Source: Ignavibacteria bacterium
Lineage (GTDB): Bacteria; Bacteroidota; Ignavibacteria; Kapaibacteriales; UBA2268
DNA: 64,000 nucleotides
Assembly (NCBI GenBank): GCA_031261605.1
Contig: JAISJI010000006.1
Span: 1 to 64,000 of the forward strand
Reading direction: 5' to 3'
Below the pieces are notes generated by a model. The model saw only the letters and a list, made by a program, of their open reading frames with translations, did no database searches and was not told where the DNA came from. The position numbers and the translations under genes were made by a program. This document shows positions 49,309 to 60,463 of this stretch, piece after piece; within the stretch, counting starts at the first letter, position 1; each line of letters begins with the position of its first letter.

Positions 49309-49333
49309 TTCAAATTTGGTTAATGAAATAAAG

Positions 49334-49368
49334 AAACTCGGGCAATGTTATGTTGTCCGAGTTTTTTT
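49334..49368 (+). terminator. Intrinsic terminator after the RND gene
   Basis: AAACTCGGGCAA-tgttatg-TTGTCCGAGTTTTTTT; 12-bp stem with one G-U. Confidence 0.88.
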
Positions 49369-49457
49369 GTGGAGATAAAAGCAAATTGTGGAAATGTTTA
49401 ATTCGTTATTATTGTTTTTATTCGTATTTTTGTAATGATAATACCACAATATAACTT

Positions 49458-52085
49458 ATGGCAAAAGAGACAACTCCATTAATGCGTCAATATTACGAGA
49501 TGAAAGCAAAGTATCCAAATACTGTGCTACTATTTCGTATGGGAGATTTTTTTGAAACATTTGATGATGATGCAGCGATTACAGCAAAGATATGCGGTAT
49601 CACACTTACCAAGCGAAACAATGGTGCTGCAACTGCTTCACCATTAGCGGGCTTTCCACATCATCAACTTGATACATATCTTCCGAAGTTAGTGAAAGCG
49701 GGATGTCGTGTTGCTGTTTGCGAGCAGATAGAAGACCCGAAAAAGAAGACCGGTAGCATAGTGAAGCGTGATGTGATAGAGGTTGTAACGCCGGGAGTGT
49801 CGCTTTATGATAAGTTGTTGGATAGTAATAGGAATAACTACATTGCGTCTGTGTATATGAAGCAGAATAAGGGTATATCGGTTGCCGCAGGCATTGCTAT
49901 TTGCGATATTACGACAGGGGAATTCCTTGTTGGTGAGATACCGGTGGATAAGATAGTTGAGATTATTGAGGTGTATTCTCCGAGCGAAGTGCTGTATTCA
50001 AAGGCACAGAAAAGTGAGGTGGAAAGCATACTATCTAAATCCAGTCATACTCCTGCTTATACGAAGTTAGAGGAATGGATTTTTGAAATATCGTTTTCGC
50101 GTGAATTGCTGTTGCGTCAATTTAAGACGCGTAGTTTTAAGGGATTTGGTGTGGATGATATGACTGCAGGTATATCGGCTGCTGGTGTTGTGCTACATTA
50201 CATATCGGAGACGCAGAAGACGATATTGCCGCAAATTCACTCTTTGCGAATGCTTAATCTATCGGATACGATGCTTTTGGATTATCCTACAAGACGCAAC
50301 TTAGAGATATTGCATACGATAGAGGGAGAGGCGAATGGCTCGCTAATACGTGTGTTGGATAAGACGCTGACACCGCTTGGTTCGCGACTATTAAAGAAGT
50401 GGTTGAATCAGCCATTGCTACATATAGATAGGATTAATTTTCGGCTGAATGCTGTTGAATACTTGGTAGAGAACAGCGATATGTTGGATAAACTTGATGC
50501 GTTGCTTCGCAATATTGGCGATATAGAGCGTCTCATTACACGCATTTCTTCCAATAAGGCATCTACTCGAGAGGTCATAGCGCTTGTCAATAGTTTGGAG
50601 AGAATTCCGAAGATAGTGGAATTGCTTAACACAGCATCAGTTGCGTTTGCATCTCTTAGCAAGCGTATTCAGGATGTTAGCGATTTGGTTAATTCTATTA
50701 CAACGGCGATGCTTGCAGAGCCGGCGGTGCAGTTTGGTAATGGTAATGTGTTCAAAGGTGGGTATAATAGCGAGTTGGATAGTTATGTTAAAGCGAAGTT
50801 CTCTGCTAAGCAGTGGCTCCAGCAGTTTCAAGATGATGAGCGTGCTACGAGTGGTATTCCATCGCTGAAAGTGAGTTTCAACAATGTGTTTGGCTATTAT
50901 ATTGAGATAACAAAGACGCACAAAGATAAAGTTCCTTCAAACTATGAACGCAAGCAAACACTGGCGAACGCAGAGCGTTACACTACGCCATCGCTGAAGG
51001 AATTTGAGCAAAAAATATTGAACGCTGAGTTTAAGATACAAGAGATAGAAGTGCGGTTGTTCAATGAAATTAAGATGCAGGTGTTGCAATACATAGAGCA
51101 GATACAAGCCAATGCTTATGTAATATCTGTGCTTGATTGTTTGCAAAGTTTTGCCAATGTTTCAATAACAAATAATTATGTTAAGCCGACAATTGATGAT
51201 AGCGTTGTGGTAGAGATAGAAGATGGCAGACATCCGGTGGTAGAGCAGATGCTTCCGCCAGGGGAGAAGTATACTGCTAATAGCACGCATTTGGATATTC
51301 AGCAGGCAGAGCAAATACATATAATTACTGGTCCTAATATGGCTGGTAAGTCCTGCTACTTGCGGCAAGTTGCACTTATCGTATTGATGGGACAGATAGG
51401 TTGCTTTGTTCCGGCGAAGAAAGCGCATTTTGGTCTTGTGGATAGGATATTTACGCGAGTGGGAGCATCGGATAATATTACGACAGGCGAGAGCACGTTC
51501 CTTGTAGAGATGCAGGAGACGGCGTATATATTGCATAATGCAACGAATAGGAGTTTGATTTTGCTTGATGAGGTTGGTAGAGGGACAGCGACTTATGATG
51601 GTCTGTCTATTGCTTGGGCGATTACCGAGCATATACATAATGTTCTGGGAGCGAAGACGCTATTTGCAACACATTACCACGAACTTGGCGATATGGCTGG
51701 ACAGTATAATGGTATTGCTAATTATAGAGCGGAGGTGGTAGAGACATCAACCAAAGTGATATTTACGCACAAGTTTTCGCACGGAGCGAGCGACCATTCT
51801 TTTGGTATCTATGTAGGCAAGATGGCTGGGTTGCCGAATGATGTGATACAACGTGCAGAAGCATTAATGGCTGGCTTTGAGAAGGAACAAGTCGTTACTC
51901 CGATTATATCTACATCTAAAATATCTGTGCCGAAGGAGTTGCATCAAGCAGGGGATGCACAGCAGTTATCTATATTTGAGTTTAGGGATGATGCGATTAG
52001 AGACCGCTTGCGTGAGATAGATGAGAATGTGCTCACTCCTATAGATGCAATGAACATACTTCACGAGTTAAAGAGTTCTATATAG
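49458..52085 (+). CDS. mutS: DNA mismatch repair protein MutS
   Basis: TPLMRQYYEMKAKYPNTVLLFRMGDFFETFDDDA; GPNMAGKSCYLRQVALIVLMGQIGCFVPA; LLDEVGRGTATYDGLSIAWA; FATHYHEL. Confidence 0.97.
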   Translation: MAKETTPLMRQYYEMKAKYPNTVLLFRMGDFFETFDDDAAITAKICGITLTKRNNGAATASPLAGFPHHQLDTYLPKLVKAGCRVAVCEQIEDPKKKTGSIVKRDVIEVVTPGVSLYDKLLDSNRNNYIASVYMKQNKGISVAAGIAICDITTGEFLVGEIPVDKIVEIIEVYSPSEVLYSKAQKSEVESILSKSSHTPAYTKLEEWIFEISFSRELLLRQFKTRSFKGFGVDDMTAGISAAGVVLHYISETQKTILPQIHSLRMLNLSDTMLLDYPTRRNLEILHTIEGEANGSLIRVLDKTLTPLGSRLLKKWLNQPLLHIDRINFRLNAVEYLVENSDMLDKLDALLRNIGDIERLITRISSNKASTREVIALVNSLERIPKIVELLNTASVAFASLSKRIQDVSDLVNSITTAMLAEPAVQFGNGNVFKGGYNSELDSYVKAKFSAKQWLQQFQDDERATSGIPSLKVSFNNVFGYYIEITKTHKDKVPSNYERKQTLANAERYTTPSLKEFEQKILNAEFKIQEIEVRLFNEIKMQVLQYIEQIQANAYVISVLDCLQSFANVSITNNYVKPTIDDSVVVEIEDGRHPVVEQMLPPGEKYTANSTHLDIQQAEQIHIITGPNMAGKSCYLRQVALIVLMGQIGCFVPAKKAHFGLVDRIFTRVGASDNITTGESTFLVEMQETAYILHNATNRSLILLDEVGRGTATYDGLSIAWAITEHIHNVLGAKTLFATHYHELGDMAGQYNGIANYRAEVVETSTKVIFTHKFSHGASDHSFGIYVGKMAGLPNDVIQRAEALMAGFEKEQVVTPIISTSKISVPKELHQAGDAQQLSIFEFRDDAIRDRLREIDENVLTPIDAMNILHELKSSI

Positions 52086-52329
52086 TATGGTTTATTTCGT
52101 CTGTTTTTACAAATTATCGGGTACGGGGGAATATAACTATTATTTTCCAAATAATACGCTACAAAATTTCATAACATTAATAATATTATTAACAAAGTCA
52201 AATTATTGCAAATAATACGCAAAAATTTGGTATTTATTTTGTAAATAGTAATAATAAAATTAAATTTGTAGTTTGTATAAAAGTTAATTATTTAGAATAT
52301 TATTATTAAATATAAAATCGGAGGATTTT

Positions 52330-54462
52330 TTGAAAAAAAATTTAGGAAAGATTGCACTCGTTGTCTTACCTATTGTGGCAGCTATTATTCTTCTTATTCC
52401 GACCTACAACGCAAGTAGATTGGAGAAGTTAGAACAGGGAGCATTGGCTAGAGCCAGCAAAGCCGCAAGTGGTGAGGATTCGCTTGCAATAATGGAAAGT
52501 TTTTACAAACAGTATGGCGAATCGTTAGCATCTGCCAAGAAGAGCCGTTTGAAACTTGGTCTCGATTTACGAGGTGGTATGTATGTAACTATGGAAGTAG
52601 ATATTGCCAAGTTGATAGAGGAATCTGCGGAGTCAGACGCAATAGACGAGACCTTTAATGAAGTAATTAAGAAAACGCGGGCAGACGAAAAGGATTCGGA
52701 TGAGAGTGTGATTGATATTTTCTTAAAGAATTTTAATGCAATCGCCAAGCCCAAAGGCAAGACGCTACTTAATTACTTTGAAACTAATGATTTCCGCGAT
52801 GTATCAGAGGAAGCCATTATAAAGAAGTTGAAAGATAACGCTAGTCAAGCGATTGACCAGGCGCAAGAAGTTATCAGGCAGCGTATAGACCAATACGGCG
52901 TAAGTGAGCCGAACATCCAAAAGAGTGGCTCGAGGCGTATAGTGCTTGAGTTGCCGGGTGTTCAGAATAGAAACGAAATGATGTCTCTATTGCAGACCAC
53001 TGCTCGTTTGGAATTCAATTTGGTTCGTAATAACGATGAGATTGTTACTGTCTTTGCAAAGATAGACAAGTATCTAAGCAATTTAGAGAAGTTGGGTAAG
53101 GGTATTCTTATTGAGGAAGAGTTGGATTCGTTGGGTGTGGATGCTACAGCGGAAGATGTAGCAGAAGCAGAGGCAGTAGCCGACTCAACAGCAGTAGCAG
53201 ATAGTTCTCAGACCGCTGCCGCAGATTCAAATGGCACAGATACCAATAAGAAGGCAAATCCTGATAATCCTTATGAAGGACTATCAGACGAAGAAGCAGC
53301 AAAGAGATATAAGGAAGACCATCCATTTACCTCTCTCTTTACTACATTCTATTTCAATGGTCCGGCGGACAATCAGCAATTAGTAAATTTTGGATATATC
53401 GGCAAAGAGATACCAAAAGGCGACTATATGTTCCGCATTCCAAAGGAAACTGTAGCGAAGTTCAATCTATTGTTGGAGCGTCCTGAAATTAGAACTCTAT
53501 TTCCAGTGGATTTGAAAATTGCTTTAGATGCTAAGCCAGACCAACGGATATTAAAACAAGCACAAGTAGAGATATATGATTTCTATTGCTTGAAGAAAGA
53601 CCCAGAACTTACTGGTGAGGTAGTTACTGATGCCCGCGCTACATTTGACCCTACGACGAATGCTCCTTGTGTATCAATGAGTATGAGTTCGGATGGTTCA
53701 GAGAGTTGGGGACGTATTACGGGAGCGAACATTAAGAAACGCATTGCGATAGTTCTTGATGGTCGCGTGTATTCTGCACCAACGGTTCAGAATAAGATAA
53801 CGGGTGGTAGTTCTCAAATAACAGGAATGGCGAATACGGAAGAGGCACATTTGCTCGAAATCGTATTAAAAGCCGGTGCATTGAGAGCACCTGTTCAAAT
53901 TATTGAAGAGAGGATTGTAGGTCCATCACTTGGTGAGGATTCTATTAGTTCAGGTGTTAGTGCAAGTTTAATTGCAGCACTTCTCGTCATTCTCTTTATG
54001 TTAGCGTATTACACAACTGGCGGTATTGTTGCAGATATAGCAGTTATAATAAATATCTCTCTTGTATTGGCAGTTCTTGCGGCACTTGGTGGCACACTTA
54101 CATTGCCGGGTATAGCAGGAATTATCTTAACACTTGGAATGGCTGTGGATGCGAACATTCTTATAATGGAGCGTATTCGAGAGGAACTCTTTAAGGGACG
54201 TTCGATGAGAGCAGCAATAGACGAAGGTTTTGCGAAAGCAATGGCAGCGATACTTGACTCTAACATAACGACTTTCATCACAGGTGTTATATTGTATTAC
54301 TTTGGTAGCGGACCAATACAGGGCTTCGCACTTACACTTATCATCGGTATCATTGGCACTTTATTCACGGGTATTTTCGTTTCCAAAGCACTTATAGAAC
54401 TTCTTGTTGGCAAGACAGGTTATATGAGTTTCGGACAACCAAAAACACTTAAATCTATATAG
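52330..54462 (+). CDS. secD: Protein translocase subunit SecD (TTG start)
   Basis: LGLDLRGGMYVTMEVD; VIRQRIDQYGVSEPNIQKSGSRRIVLELPGV; AGALRAPVQIIEERIVGPSLGEDSI; LTLGMAVDANILIMERIREEL. Confidence 0.95.
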   Translation: MKKNLGKIALVVLPIVAAIILLIPTYNASRLEKLEQGALARASKAASGEDSLAIMESFYKQYGESLASAKKSRLKLGLDLRGGMYVTMEVDIAKLIEESAESDAIDETFNEVIKKTRADEKDSDESVIDIFLKNFNAIAKPKGKTLLNYFETNDFRDVSEEAIIKKLKDNASQAIDQAQEVIRQRIDQYGVSEPNIQKSGSRRIVLELPGVQNRNEMMSLLQTTARLEFNLVRNNDEIVTVFAKIDKYLSNLEKLGKGILIEEELDSLGVDATAEDVAEAEAVADSTAVADSSQTAAADSNGTDTNKKANPDNPYEGLSDEEAAKRYKEDHPFTSLFTTFYFNGPADNQQLVNFGYIGKEIPKGDYMFRIPKETVAKFNLLLERPEIRTLFPVDLKIALDAKPDQRILKQAQVEIYDFYCLKKDPELTGEVVTDARATFDPTTNAPCVSMSMSSDGSESWGRITGANIKKRIAIVLDGRVYSAPTVQNKITGGSSQITGMANTEEAHLLEIVLKAGALRAPVQIIEERIVGPSLGEDSISSGVSASLIAALLVILFMLAYYTTGGIVADIAVIINISLVLAVLAALGGTLTLPGIAGIILTLGMAVDANILIMERIREELFKGRSMRAAIDEGFAKAMAAILDSNITTFITGVILYYFGSGPIQGFALTLIIGIIGTLFTGIFVSKALIELLVGKTGYMSFGQPKTLKSI

Positions 54463-54475
54463 TAGGAGAAAAATA

Positions 54476-55402
54476 ATGCAAATATTTCATAATCCAAATA
54501 TAAACTTTGTCGGTTATAGGAAGATGTTCCTCAGGGCATCTATAATAATAACAATTATCGGTATCATACTTATTCCAACAATAGGAATGGACTTTGGTAT
54601 TGACTTTGAGGGCGGAACGGAAATGATAACCGAATTCGCAAAGCCAATCAATACAGAGCGGATACGTGATGCTGTTATCGGTCTTGGAATAGAGGGTGCC
54701 GAAATCAAGTCATTCGGCGGTGATAATCAATACATTATCCGTATAAAGCACTCTGGGACTCCAGCATCTACAATAGCAGAGGCAATTGATAAAGCAATAC
54801 CGGATATAGATATGAAACTTATCAAAGTAGATGAAATTGGTGCAAAAATTGGTGCAGAAACCCGTAATCAAGCATTTATAGCGATGGGACTCGCTATGTT
54901 AGGTCTGTTAATTTACATTGCCTTCCGTTTTGAGTTTGTTTATGGTGTAGGTGCTGTTTTCGCTATCTTACACGATATAATTATAACTTTCGTTATATCA
55001 TTGATTATTCATCGACTCGGTGTTACACAAATTGAGATAAATCAGACGTTCCTTGCGGCTATCCTTACTGTAATAGGTTATTCTATTAACGATACAGTGA
55101 TTATCTTCGACCGTATTCGCGAGAATATGGTTGTGATGAAGGGCAAAACTATATCAGATATTACTAATGCAAGTATCAATGAGACGTTAAGCAGAACCGT
55201 TATAACTGTCTTAACTGTGGTTATAGTGCTTGTGGTTCTTATCATACTTGGTGGTCCGGTATTACTTCCATTTGCAATAGTGATGTTGCTTGGTGTTGTC
55301 TTTGGAACGTATTCGTCCATTTACATAGCATCTAACGTTGTAATCATATTGCACGAGAGAAAAGATAGAGCAGCATTAGCAACTGCTACTAAGAAAGCAT
55401 AA
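54476..55402 (+). CDS. secF: Protein translocase subunit SecF
   Basis: GMDFGIDFEGGTEMI; VIGYSINDTVIIFDRIREN; NETLSRTVITVLTV. Confidence 0.95.
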   Translation: MQIFHNPNINFVGYRKMFLRASIIITIIGIILIPTIGMDFGIDFEGGTEMITEFAKPINTERIRDAVIGLGIEGAEIKSFGGDNQYIIRIKHSGTPASTIAEAIDKAIPDIDMKLIKVDEIGAKIGAETRNQAFIAMGLAMLGLLIYIAFRFEFVYGVGAVFAILHDIIITFVISLIIHRLGVTQIEINQTFLAAILTVIGYSINDTVIIFDRIRENMVVMKGKTISDITNASINETLSRTVITVLTVVIVLVVLIILGGPVLLPFAIVMLLGVVFGTYSSIYIASNVVIILHERKDRAALATATKKA

Positions 55403-55420
55403 GTAAAGTGCATCCAAATA

Positions 55421-55453
55421 AAAAAAGGCAGCCGTAATTGACTGCCTTTTTTT
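55421..55453 (+). terminator. Intrinsic terminator after secF
   Basis: AAAAAAGGCAG-ccgtaattga-CTGCCTTTTTTT. Confidence 0.88.
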
Positions 55454-55543
55454 ATTTCTGAAATCTATATTTCTTATAGTTTATAAATTATTAGCGAAAA
55501 TATTAGTATTTTGCAGTTTATTTTTGATACAAGAAACGAAATT

Positions 55544-57082
55544 ATGTCAGATAATATTACAAATCCAAATCTCGGAGAACAAGAACTCCGCAGAAGAGAA
55601 GAGTTGCAACTGCTGGAAGAAGCCGGCATTAATCCATATCCGTATGCGTTCAATAAGACACATCAGAATGCGGAGATACTCGCTCAATTTAATGACGATA
55701 CGCCGGAGACATTAGCAAATGTTGGCGTTACCGGTCGTATTGTGAGCATTCGTAGGATGGGTAAAGCGAGTTTTGTCCATATCCTTGATGGGACAGCGAA
55801 GTTGCAGGTGTATGTTCGCAAGGATGATTTGCCGGAAGTAGCAGATGCAAATTCGCTTTGCTATGCAAATTTAAAATTGCTTGATATAGGCGATATAATA
55901 GGTGTTACCGGCTTTGTTTTTAGAACGAAGATGGGTGAAGTATCTGTTCATTCCAAGCAAGTTCAGTTGCTATGCAAGTCAGTAGCGACACTGCCAGTAG
56001 TGAAGGAAGAGGTGGATGAAGCGGGTAATAAGATAGTTCATGATGCCTTTGCAGATAAGGAGTTGCGTTATAGGAAACGCTACATAGACCTTATTGTAAA
56101 TTCGGATGTGCGTGCTACTTTTATCAAACGCTCTCAAATTACTTCGTATATACGCCGATACTTTGATGACAAAGGATGGTTGGAAGTGGAGACACCGGTA
56201 CTGCAACCGTTGCACGGTGGTGCTACGGCGCGTCCATTTGTAACGCATCACAATGCTTTGGATATACCGCTGTATCTGCGTATTGCGTTGGAATTGTATT
56301 TGAAGCGACTTATTGTTGGTGGCTTCGAGGGAGTTTATGAGATTAGTAAGAATTTCCGCAATGAGGGAATGGATAGGTCGCATAATCCGGAATTCACAAT
56401 GCTGGAGTTATACGTTGCATATAACGATTATTTTTGGATGATGGATATGGTGGAAGACCTTGTGTCATCGCTTGCGAAGGATGTGATGGGGACGTTAGAG
56501 ATACAGAATGGTGATAATACTATTTCATTCGAGCGTCCATTTAAGCGTGCGAAAATGTTTGATTTGTATAAGGAATATACCGGAATGGATTTGTTTGGTA
56601 AGGACAAGGAGGAGCTGCTTGTGGCAGCGAAGGAACTTGGTATTTCTATAGACCCGAAGGCAAGTAGTATGAAGATATTGGATGAGATTTTTGGTGAGAA
56701 GGTAGAGCCGAATTTGATACAGCCGACATTTGTTATGGACTATCCGGTGGAGATGTCTCCTCTAACGAAGAAGCATAGGATGGATGAAGGATTGGTGGAG
56801 CGTTTTGAATTATTTATAAATGGGAGGGAGTTAGCCAATGCTTACTCTGAACTTACAGACCCGAGAGACCAACGTGCTCGCTTCGAAGACCAAGCACGAA
56901 TGAAAGCAGAAGGTGATGATGAAGCAATGGAGATAGATGAGGACTTCTTAAACGCATTAGAAATAGGTATGCCACCAACTGCAGGGCTTGGTATAGGAAT
57001 AGATAGATTAGTGATGTTGCTGACGGGCGAGACATCCATTAGAGACGTTATATTCTTCCCAACAATGAAGCCACAGTCATAA
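55544..57082 (+). CDS. lysS: Lysine--tRNA ligase (class II)
   Basis: [109 protein letters not shown] at 55544 preferred over 55511. Confidence 0.96.
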   Translation: MSDNITNPNLGEQELRRREELQLLEEAGINPYPYAFNKTHQNAEILAQFNDDTPETLANVGVTGRIVSIRRMGKASFVHILDGTAKLQVYVRKDDLPEVADANSLCYANLKLLDIGDIIGVTGFVFRTKMGEVSVHSKQVQLLCKSVATLPVVKEEVDEAGNKIVHDAFADKELRYRKRYIDLIVNSDVRATFIKRSQITSYIRRYFDDKGWLEVETPVLQPLHGGATARPFVTHHNALDIPLYLRIALELYLKRLIVGGFEGVYEISKNFRNEGMDRSHNPEFTMLELYVAYNDYFWMMDMVEDLVSSLAKDVMGTLEIQNGDNTISFERPFKRAKMFDLYKEYTGMDLFGKDKEELLVAAKELGISIDPKASSMKILDEIFGEKVEPNLIQPTFVMDYPVEMSPLTKKHRMDEGLVERFELFINGRELANAYSELTDPRDQRARFEDQARMKAEGDDEAMEIDEDFLNALEIGMPPTAGLGIGIDRLVMLLTGETSIRDVIFFPTMKPQS

Positions 57083-57120
57083 TTATACTACATTATACAA
57101 TTTAAATTATATTTATAAAT

Positions 57121-57885
57121 ATGATTCAATTATCCCAATACATACATTTCAAATATATAGATGCGGTGCTACTGCTTCTATGTATAGGTGTTCTTGTGGT
57201 GTTCATTAATTTGCTCATCAAGGTGTTTAGCGCCGAGGATAAGAAGGTGCATACTGCGTTCTATGTAATAGATGTGGTGTTTTACGTGTTTCTTGTTTTG
57301 TGGAGTGTGCTATGTTTTGTTCCGGTTTCGTTCAATGGTATTTTGCCAGCAGATACAGAACAGGTTATTAATATTCATAATAATACGAATGAAGAGCAGA
57401 AGGTTTTGCTTGTTGGTCGATTGAGTTATAGTAATGATTGGGTTCCAGTAATTCCGTATTCACCTGAATTTCAAGGAACGCCTATAACAACGCTAATTGG
57501 TGGAGAGAAGGCGAAGTTGAGGTTGCGAGTAGGAGTGAATGATATTGACAATATCATAATTGCGAATGTGACGAAGTCAAGTTATAGTGGCAAAGTGGGT
57601 GGTATAGTGTTACCGCTACCACAGAATGAAATAGTGGTTTATACTGAACCAATGAATGAGTTAGCGAGGAAGCCGGAAGTATCTATATTGCATCAGTTAT
57701 TGAACATCTGTATGTATATTACGGGTATAGTTGGATTTGTATGGCTGTTCTTTTTGCGGTTTAAATCGATGGAAGAGAAGAGCGTATTATCCATAGTTTT
57801 CATAGCGATAGCGGTAGCGATACCAGCAACGGCGTGTGGGTTTGCTTTTTGGTGGAATTTACAGGACTTGCTTTCATTGCTGTAA
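57121..57885 (+). CDS. Uncharacterised membrane protein
   Basis: Two N-terminal and two C-terminal hydrophobic segments with an extended hydrophilic middle region; no family recognised. Confidence 0.55.
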   Translation: MIQLSQYIHFKYIDAVLLLLCIGVLVVFINLLIKVFSAEDKKVHTAFYVIDVVFYVFLVLWSVLCFVPVSFNGILPADTEQVINIHNNTNEEQKVLLVGRLSYSNDWVPVIPYSPEFQGTPITTLIGGEKAKLRLRVGVNDIDNIIIANVTKSSYSGKVGGIVLPLPQNEIVVYTEPMNELARKPEVSILHQLLNICMYITGIVGFVWLFFLRFKSMEEKSVLSIVFIAIAVAIPATACGFAFWWNLQDLLSLL

Positions 57886-57976
57886 GTGTGCAAATTAAAA
57901 AACATAGTTATAGCATAAAATTCATTTTTTTTTAATATATTATACATAATAGAAACAATTTAATAGGTTATACTTA

Positions 57977-59728
57977 ATGAAATATTTAATTCATATCATA
58001 ATTATTTCAATACTATCAATCGGTTTGTCCTTAGCACAAACTCCAGTATCAAACTTCCGCAATTTCGCAAATGAGAAGGAATACGAAAAAGCCGGCGAAT
58101 TAGCTCAGCAAGTACTTAACGAAAATCCTAATGACTTTGATATAGCGATGGAAGTAGGTGATGTCTATACTGAACTTGAGGAATACAGCAAGGCATTAAA
58201 TGCATACTCCAAAGCCCGCAGTATCAGCGACAAAGGCAATAAAGCATTAGCAAAACACGCACGCACTCTTACAGCACTTGAGCGTTCCAAAGAGGCGATA
58301 GAGGAGTTGAAGAAGCCATTGGAAAAAGATAAAAAGAATATGGAACTCCTTATTGCACTTGCAGATGCGTATTTGCATTCGGGTGATGTAAAGAATGCGG
58401 AGGTGCAGATTAACAATGCGCGTTCAATAGATAACAAGAATGCGGAAGTATTTATTATGCTTGGCAATATCTATTATGACCAAAGTATATGGGAACTTGC
58501 TCGCACCAATTTTGAGGATGCGTTGAAGTTAAATCCGAATGATGTATTGGCACGTCAGCGATTGGCAGAGGTATATTGGAAACTTGCTGTGGCAGCGGAT
58601 AATGCTGGTGAGCCGGATTTACTTAATGAATATCTTAAACGTTCGCTTGAGGAGTGTAATACATTGGTTCAAAATGACCCAAAAGATGCAAACTCGTGGC
58701 GTCTAAAGGGACAAATCCATTTCAATGCAAATCAAAATCTTGATGCAGCGCAATCCTACAATAAATTCATAGAACTACGTCCAAATAACCATAAAGAACG
58801 CTGGCGTTTGGCTGAAATATTAGCAAACAATGGCGTATGCGATGAGGCGATACCTCATTTGGAGGTTATATCTAAACGAACACCAGACGATGTAATAACT
58901 GACTCGGTTGTTTTGAATGCTCAACTTTTTCTCGCAACTTGCTACTATAAAGAGAAGCGTTATGAAGAAGCAACTAAGACATTTGATGTAGCAGCAGCGT
59001 ATATGAAAACATTGAATTATAGGAATATGTTGAATGCGACTGATGTTAAGATTTGGGCGTTGTCATATCTCTTTTTAGGTGATACGACTAATGCACTAAC
59101 TACATTCAATGAGTTATTTGAGATGGCTCCGGCGGAGAATTGCGATATTATGTTGCTTGTAGGTGCGAGGATATGTAATCCACGTAAGATGTATAGCGAG
59201 GTGATACGCATATTGTCGTTGCGAAATACGACTTGTGATGCGGATGAGAATACTCCATATTGCTACTATTTAATAGGCACAGCGAACTTTGAATTGAAAA
59301 ATATTGACGCATCTATTGCAGCATTGCAGAAATCCATTGAAGTAAATCCACAATATTATTATGCTTATATATATTTGGGCGATGTTTATATCAATCAAAA
59401 GAATGTAGCTGAAGGCGAGAAGTTATTTAACTTCGTTATAGATAATGCGAAGGCAGATGTAACGAAATATAGCAATGAATTGAATATTGCTTTCCAAAAG
59501 TTAGCCGGACAAAAGTTGGATGCAAAGAAATATGGAGATTTGCAGAAGATAGCAAAGCAATGGCTTGACTTGTTGCCGGATAAAAATGAATATGCTTATT
59601 TATACTTAGCCGTTGCATATCAAGGATTAGGCGACCAGCCCAATGCTTGCAAGAACTATCGGGAAGTGCTGAAGATAAATCCAGATAACAAAGCAGCAAA
59701 AGATAACATAAAGAATTTGGGATGCTAA
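57977..59728 (+). CDS. Exported TPR-repeat protein
   Basis: Signal peptide ...SIGLSLAQ; repeated TPR units (e.g. AEVFIMLGNIYYDQSIWELARTNFEDALKLNPNDVLARQRLAEVYWKL). Confidence 0.88.
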   Translation: MKYLIHIIIISILSIGLSLAQTPVSNFRNFANEKEYEKAGELAQQVLNENPNDFDIAMEVGDVYTELEEYSKALNAYSKARSISDKGNKALAKHARTLTALERSKEAIEELKKPLEKDKKNMELLIALADAYLHSGDVKNAEVQINNARSIDNKNAEVFIMLGNIYYDQSIWELARTNFEDALKLNPNDVLARQRLAEVYWKLAVAADNAGEPDLLNEYLKRSLEECNTLVQNDPKDANSWRLKGQIHFNANQNLDAAQSYNKFIELRPNNHKERWRLAEILANNGVCDEAIPHLEVISKRTPDDVITDSVVLNAQLFLATCYYKEKRYEEATKTFDVAAAYMKTLNYRNMLNATDVKIWALSYLFLGDTTNALTTFNELFEMAPAENCDIMLLVGARICNPRKMYSEVIRILSLRNTTCDADENTPYCYYLIGTANFELKNIDASIAALQKSIEVNPQYYYAYIYLGDVYINQKNVAEGEKLFNFVIDNAKADVTKYSNELNIAFQKLAGQKLDAKKYGDLQKIAKQWLDLLPDKNEYAYLYLAVAYQGLGDQPNACKNYREVLKINPDNKAAKDNIKNLGC

Positions 59729-59777
59729 TTCTACATAACCCCAAACAACACAATATATTACTCATTATTTTTGTTTT

Positions 59778-60446
59778 ATGCTAACACCATACGGATTAAA
59801 TAACATAATTGTGATGGGATTGCTTGCAGTTATAATGCTGGCGGTGGGTATTAACTTTATACATATCAAGTTTTTATCAATACCACTGATTGCTTTGTCC
59901 ATACTATTATTATTCTTTACTATTTGGTTTTTCCGAGACCCAGATAGGAGTGTTCCACCCGATGCTGTGAATGATGCGTCAATATTGGTATCGCCGGCTG
60001 ATGGAATAGTTACAGAAATAGAAGTTGAGGATGAACCGTTGTATTTGCATAAAGAAAGCAAACGGATTAGCATATTTCTTTCGCCGTTAGATGTCCACGT
60101 AAATAGGATACCTATATCTGGCGTTGTGGAGTATTACACCTACAATCCGGGTAAGTTTATGATAGCAAGCCATCCCAAAGCCAGCGAAGCAAATGAGCAG
60201 AGTCGTATTGGTCTCAGCACACCATTTGGGCATATATTATTTAAGCAAATAGTTGGAATAGTTGCACGTAGATTGGTGACGGAGATAAAAGTAGGCGATA
60301 GCGTAAAAATTGGCGAGCGTTTTGGTATGATGAAATTCGGCTCGCGTATGGATATAATTGTTCCTACCGATACTGATGTATTGGTAAAGATTGGCGACAA
60401 AGTGGTGGCAGCAGAAACTATAATTGCAAAATTGAAAATTCATTAA
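59778..60446 (+). CDS. psd: Phosphatidylserine decarboxylase proenzyme
   Basis: FRDPDRSVPPDA...LVSPADGIVTEIE; FLSPLDVHVNRIPISGVVEYYTYNPGKF; processing-site region MMKFGSRMDIIVP. Confidence 0.9.
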   Translation: MLTPYGLNNIIVMGLLAVIMLAVGINFIHIKFLSIPLIALSILLLFFTIWFFRDPDRSVPPDAVNDASILVSPADGIVTEIEVEDEPLYLHKESKRISIFLSPLDVHVNRIPISGVVEYYTYNPGKFMIASHPKASEANEQSRIGLSTPFGHILFKQIVGIVARRLVTEIKVGDSVKIGERFGMMKFGSRMDIIVPTDTDVLVKIGDKVVAAETIIAKLKIH

Positions 60447-60463
60447 CTAAATTATAAATAAAA

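Noticed and set aside
51333-51357. MutS Walker A reads GPNMAGKSCYLRQ rather than the common GPNMxGKST
   Set aside because: The essential GxxxxGK-S is intact and the following position varies naturally, so it is not evidence of inactivation.
51162-51638. 158-aa minus-strand ORF within mutS
   Set aside because: Antisense to the conserved MutS ATPase domain with no recognisable domain.
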